A DNA stretch of 35,224 nt from Nocardia lijiangensis NBRC 108240 (GTDB taxonomy: Bacteria > Actinomycetota > Actinomycetes > Mycobacteriales > Mycobacteriaceae), in NCBI RefSeq assembly GCF_001613045.1, contig NZ_BDBP01000103.1, positions 1 through 35,224 on the forward strand, in the 5' to 3' direction. The notes beneath the pieces are model-generated. The model was not told the DNA's origin, did not search any database, and saw nothing but the letters and a program-made list of their open reading frames with translations. Each line of letters opens with the position of its first letter. Within the stretch, counting starts at the first letter, position 1. The position numbers and the translations under genes were made by a program. Shown piece by piece: positions 32,891 to 35,224 of the stretch.

Positions 32891-33712
32891 TTGAGCGCGG
32901 TACTGATCTCTGCGGGGGAACTTCGGGAAGCACTGGGGGACAAGCGGGTTCGCCTACTCGATGTGCGGTGGGCGCTGGGCGACCCGAACGGGCCGCAGCA
33001 CTATCTCGACGGGCACATTCCCGGCGCGATCTTCGTCGATCTGGAGACCGAACTGGCCGCGCCGCCTTCACCCGCGCGCGGACGGCACCCGTTGCCCGAC
33101 ATCGCGCAGCTGGAGAAGTGCGCGCGCAGCTGGGGCATCCGCACCGGCGATCCGGTGGTGGTCTACGACGCGACCGGCGGCATGGCCGCCGCGCGGGCGT
33201 GGTGGCTGCTGCGCTGGGCGGGTCTCGCCGACGTCCGCCTCCTCGACGGTGGACTGCCCGCCTGGACGAGCGCGGGCGGCGAACTCGCCTCCGGCGCCGA
33301 ACCCGACCCGGAGCCGGGTGATGTCGAGCTGCGGCCAGGCAAGCTGCCGGTGGTCGACGCCGACGCCGTCGCCAAGTGGAAGGGCGTGCTGCTCGACGCT
33401 CGCGCGGGCGAGCGGTATCGCGGCGAGGTCGAGCCGGTCGATCCCAAAGCCGGACACATCCCCGGCGCGGTGAGCGCCCCGACCGCCGAGAACCTCGACG
33501 CGGACGGACGTTTCCGCGCCGCGGCCGAATTGCGCGAGCGCTTTGCCGGATTGGGCTCCGGCCCGGTCGCGGTCTACTGCGGCTCCGGCGTCACCGCCGC
33601 TCACCAGGTCGCCGCGCTCGCCGTCGCGGGCGTCGAGGCCGCGCTGTACCCCGGGTCCTGGTCGCAGTGGTCCAACGACCCCAAACGTCCGGTCGCGACC
33701 GGCGCGCCCTAG
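32891..33712 (+). CDS. sseB: Thiosulfate/3-mercaptopyruvate sulfurtransferase, tandem rhodanese (SseB-like)
   Basis: A 273-residue protein with two rhodanese domains. The N-terminal inactive one has LLDVRWALGD, YLDGHIPGAIFVDLE and VVVYDATGGMAAARAWWLLRWAG, and lacks the catalytic cysteine. The C-terminal active one has LLDARAGERYRGEVEPVDP, GHIPGA and the active-site loop YCGSGVTA with Cys230. The CGSGVTA loop is that of 3-mercaptopyruvate-type enzymes. The overall sequence is very like M. tuberculosis SseB. The start is a TTG at 32891, with GAGGAG five bases before it; no better ATG or GTG fits the conserved N-terminus. It transfers sulfane sulfur in the cytoplasm. It is divergent from benE and convergent with the HNH lipoprotein gene. 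Confidence 0.93.
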   Translation: MSAVLISAGELREALGDKRVRLLDVRWALGDPNGPQHYLDGHIPGAIFVDLETELAAPPSPARGRHPLPDIAQLEKCARSWGIRTGDPVVVYDATGGMAAARAWWLLRWAGLADVRLLDGGLPAWTSAGGELASGAEPDPEPGDVELRPGKLPVVDADAVAKWKGVLLDARAGERYRGEVEPVDPKAGHIPGAVSAPTAENLDADGRFRAAAELRERFAGLGSGPVAVYCGSGVTAAHQVAALAVAGVEAALYPGSWSQWSNDPKRPVATGAP

Positions 33713-33761
33713 GGACGAGAGCGCGACGAGTCGTCGGCCGCAGCGTTTTCGGCGGACGGTG

Positions 33762-34499
33762 TCAGGGGCAGGTGCGAGCGATGTCGTGCAGCGTGACGTG
33801 GTCCGCAGCGGTGAGTGGTAGGTCGTAGCGCACCGCGACGGTGAGATAGCGCCCCGCGTAGAAGCAGTGGCCGGTGCGCGACGGTGGCAGCCATTCCCCT
33901 GGCGTGCTGTCGCCCTTGGCCTGGTTGACGCTCGCCGAGGTGGCCAGCAGGGTGGTCTCGACGTCGTTGGCGAACCGCACCCGGCGCTGCGGCGGCCAGG
34001 TGGACGCGCCCATGTCCCAGGCCGCGGCCAGCGGGTAGACGTGGTCGATCTGCACCGTGCGGGCATCCGCCTTGCGGAAGGCGCTGCGATCGCCGGTGTA
34101 CGGGTCGTGGAGGGTGCCCGACACGACGACGCAGTCGCGCGTGCCTTCCCGGAAGCGCACGTCGGTGAGCTGGGCGGCGAGCACGTTGTTGCGGGTGTCG
34201 CAGCCGTCGTGCCCGCCGGGACCGTCGTAGTCGTCGGTCCAGGACGGCCCGAAGACGCAGCTCCGGCCATGTCCGCAGCCGCGCTCGTAGCCGCCCGGCC
34301 GCGGCCGCTCGCCGATCACCCGCACCTCGGCGAGCAGCTGTTCGAGCTGGGCCCTGCTCGGGCTGCCCGGCGCGGGGGCGACCGGTCCCGCGGACCACCC
34401 GCCGCAGCCCGCAAGAAGGAGCGCCGCGACGAGCGGCGCGAGCACCCGACCCCGACCGTCCGCACGCACGATGTCACTTGTACTCGTGCGCACCGACAT
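33762..34499 (-). CDS. Secreted HNH-family nuclease lipoprotein (DUF1524/GmrSD C-terminal type)
   Basis: A 245-residue protein with a lipoprotein signal peptide: hydrophobic APLVAALLLAGC with the lipobox cysteine at residue 32. The mature part carries an HNH/His-Me finger domain of the DUF1524 type: the DH pair at 152-153 in QIDHVYPLAAAWDMGA, and the downstream Asn/Lys set in FANDVETTLLATSASVNQAKGD (Asn178, Asn192, Lys195), followed by GEWLPP. Paired cysteines (75, 81, 100, 123, 212 and near the end) fit an exported, disulfide-bonded enzyme. It probably degrades DNA outside the membrane, for nutrient use or defence. The ATG at 34499 gives a long n-region; a GTG at 34469 would give a normal one. 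It is convergent with sseB. Confidence 0.86.
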   Translation of the reverse strand: MSVRTSTSDIVRADGRGRVLAPLVAALLLAGCGGWSAGPVAPAPGSPSRAQLEQLLAEVRVIGERPRPGGYERGCGHGRSCVFGPSWTDDYDGPGGHDGCDTRNNVLAAQLTDVRFREGTRDCVVVSGTLHDPYTGDRSAFRKADARTVQIDHVYPLAAAWDMGASTWPPQRRVRFANDVETTLLATSASVNQAKGDSTPGEWLPPSRTGHCFYAGRYLTVAVRYDLPLTAADHVTLHDIARTCP

Positions 34500-34549
34500 T
34501 CATGGATCAGGCGAACAGGGAGCCGATCAGTTGTGGAGCGGGCGCGTCC

Positions 34550-34912
34550 TCACAACCAGGCACGCGCCAGCAGGTCGTCGCCCGCGACCTCGCTCGTGCG
34601 CGGCGGGAATCTGGTGGCCGCGATGGACTCGGTGTGCGTCCCGTCGTGCCCGATCAGCCACGAGCCGCCGCGCTCTTCGCACTCGGCGATCTTGGCGAAG
34701 GTGGTGAGCAGGAAGGTGATCGCCTCGTGCGGGTCCGGGACCTGGGCCAGGTGCTGCGATTCCCCAGGACGTGACAGGTCCAGCCACACGCCGCACACGC
34801 CGTCGAGACGCATCCCGACGATCCTGGCGGCGTTGACGAAGGTGAATTTGCGCCGCTCCCACGGCGTTGTAGGCGAGAAGCTCTGCTCGGTTACCTGGAG
34901 CAGAATCGTCAT
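34550..34912 (-). CDS. Hypothetical protein, about 120 residues
   Basis: I do not recognise a family. The product is a soluble acidic protein starting MTILLQVTEQSFSPTTPWERRKF. It contains ARIVGMRLDGVCGVWLDLSRPGE, a helical stretch EAITFLLTTFAKIAECEERGGSW, and a C-terminal tail. No membrane segment, signal peptide or metal-binding cluster is visible. The start at 34912 is favoured by GGAGGG seven bases upstream; an upstream start at 34939 would add nine residues without a ribosome-binding site. It is 50 bases upstream of the HNH lipoprotein gene on the same strand, so the two may be cotranscribed. Confidence 0.75.
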   Translation of the reverse strand: MTILLQVTEQSFSPTTPWERRKFTFVNAARIVGMRLDGVCGVWLDLSRPGESQHLAQVPDPHEAITFLLTTFAKIAECEERGGSWLIGHDGTHTESIAATRFPPRTSEVAGDDLLARAWL

Positions 34913-35052
34913 GCTGCTGCCCTCCGCTTTCGTTGACACTCAGCTGTGATTTTCACTCGTGACCAGCGGATATCCCAGTATGTTCCGCCCGGCGCCAGAA
35001 ATCCAGGACGGCGCGGTGCCGACGTGTCGGACCCTCCTGATTGGATGGGCGG

Positions 35053-35224
35053 ATGCTGCACGGACTGTGGTCGCCGGGGGCCGGTCTGCTGCTGTGGACC
35101 GACGACGGGGTGCCGGACACCCTGCCCGACCCGCTGGGCGCCGTCCTGCGCGCGTCGCGGTTCCGGCACCGGGCCGAGGTTCTCGTGCCCGCGTCCGGTG
35201 CGGCCGAGCGGGTCACGGTGCGCG
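35053..35224 (+). CDS. Probable SNF2-type DEAD/DEAH helicase, 3'-truncated by the window edge
   Basis: Only the first 57 codons are visible. They read MLHGLWSPGAGLLLWTDDG and then LPDPLGAVLRASRFRHRAEV, up to the last base of the window. The opening LHGxWSPGxGLLLW is the usual N-terminus of actinobacterial SNF2-family helicases of the HelZ type, which have a long N-terminal region before the ATPase motifs. None of the helicase motifs are inside the window, so the call rests on the N-terminus alone. The frame is open from the ATG at 35053 to the edge. It is divergent from the hypothetical gene at 34550-34912. Confidence 0.62.
   Translation, partial: MLHGLWSPGAGLLLWTDDGVPDTLPDPLGAVLRASRFRHRAEVLVPASGAAERVTVR

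Overview
The window is very GC-rich, with C- or G-ending codons, many GTG starts and one TTG start, DUF2510, a mycothiol-type maleylpyruvate isomerase fold, the split pntAA/pntAB/pntB transhydrogenase and an SseB-like rhodanese. Together these point to a mycolic-acid actinobacterium, most likely Nocardia or a close relative such as Rhodococcus. The genus is inferred from gene content, not from a marker gene.

Region 1 (1-12615) is the 3' end of a giant non-ribosomal peptide synthetase (NRPS) gene that begins before the window. Its visible domain order is A(partial)-T-E | C-A-T | C-A-T | C-T-TE. The last module has no adenylation domain. The third A domain carries an in-frame insert of about 214 residues made of an Ala/Glu/Asp-rich five-residue (15-bp) tandem repeat with a higher-order repeat. 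The thioesterase carries a second, unrelated 24-bp in-frame tandem repeat. No tailoring, transport or MbtH-like gene follows in the window.

Region 2 (12638-17683) holds small accessory and housekeeping genes: a GNAT protein, a DUF2510 membrane protein, a GlcD-type FAD oxidase, a hypothetical protein, a GtrA-like membrane protein, and a compact minus-strand operon of HIT protein, MDMPI/DinB-fold protein and S51 peptidase. Region 3 (18005-20983) is the proton-translocating transhydrogenase operon pntAA-pntAB-pntB, with a 24-bp imperfect palindrome in its leader and a strong hairpin after it. It is followed by a DUF5925-type AAA ATPase and an MFS transporter.

Region 4 (24041-27369) has an NmrA-like NAD(P)-binding protein divergent from an AraC regulator that overlaps a hotdog thioesterase gene. 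Next come a decayed nucleoside-hydrolase remnant too short to appear as a normal gene, and an SDR. Region 5 (27433-31515) is an Lrp/AsnC regulator divergent from a three-gene 2-oxoacid dehydrogenase operon (E1-alpha, E1-beta, E2; bkd-like), with an inverted repeat between them. Region 6 (31502-35224) contains a BenE-type benzoate transporter, an SseB-like sulfurtransferase with a TTG start, a secreted HNH-nuclease lipoprotein, a hypothetical protein and the first 57 codons of a probable SNF2-type helicase.

The most unusual material is in the NRPS: two independent in-frame repeat expansions and the A-less terminal module. No CRISPR array, insertion sequence, tRNA or rRNA was seen.
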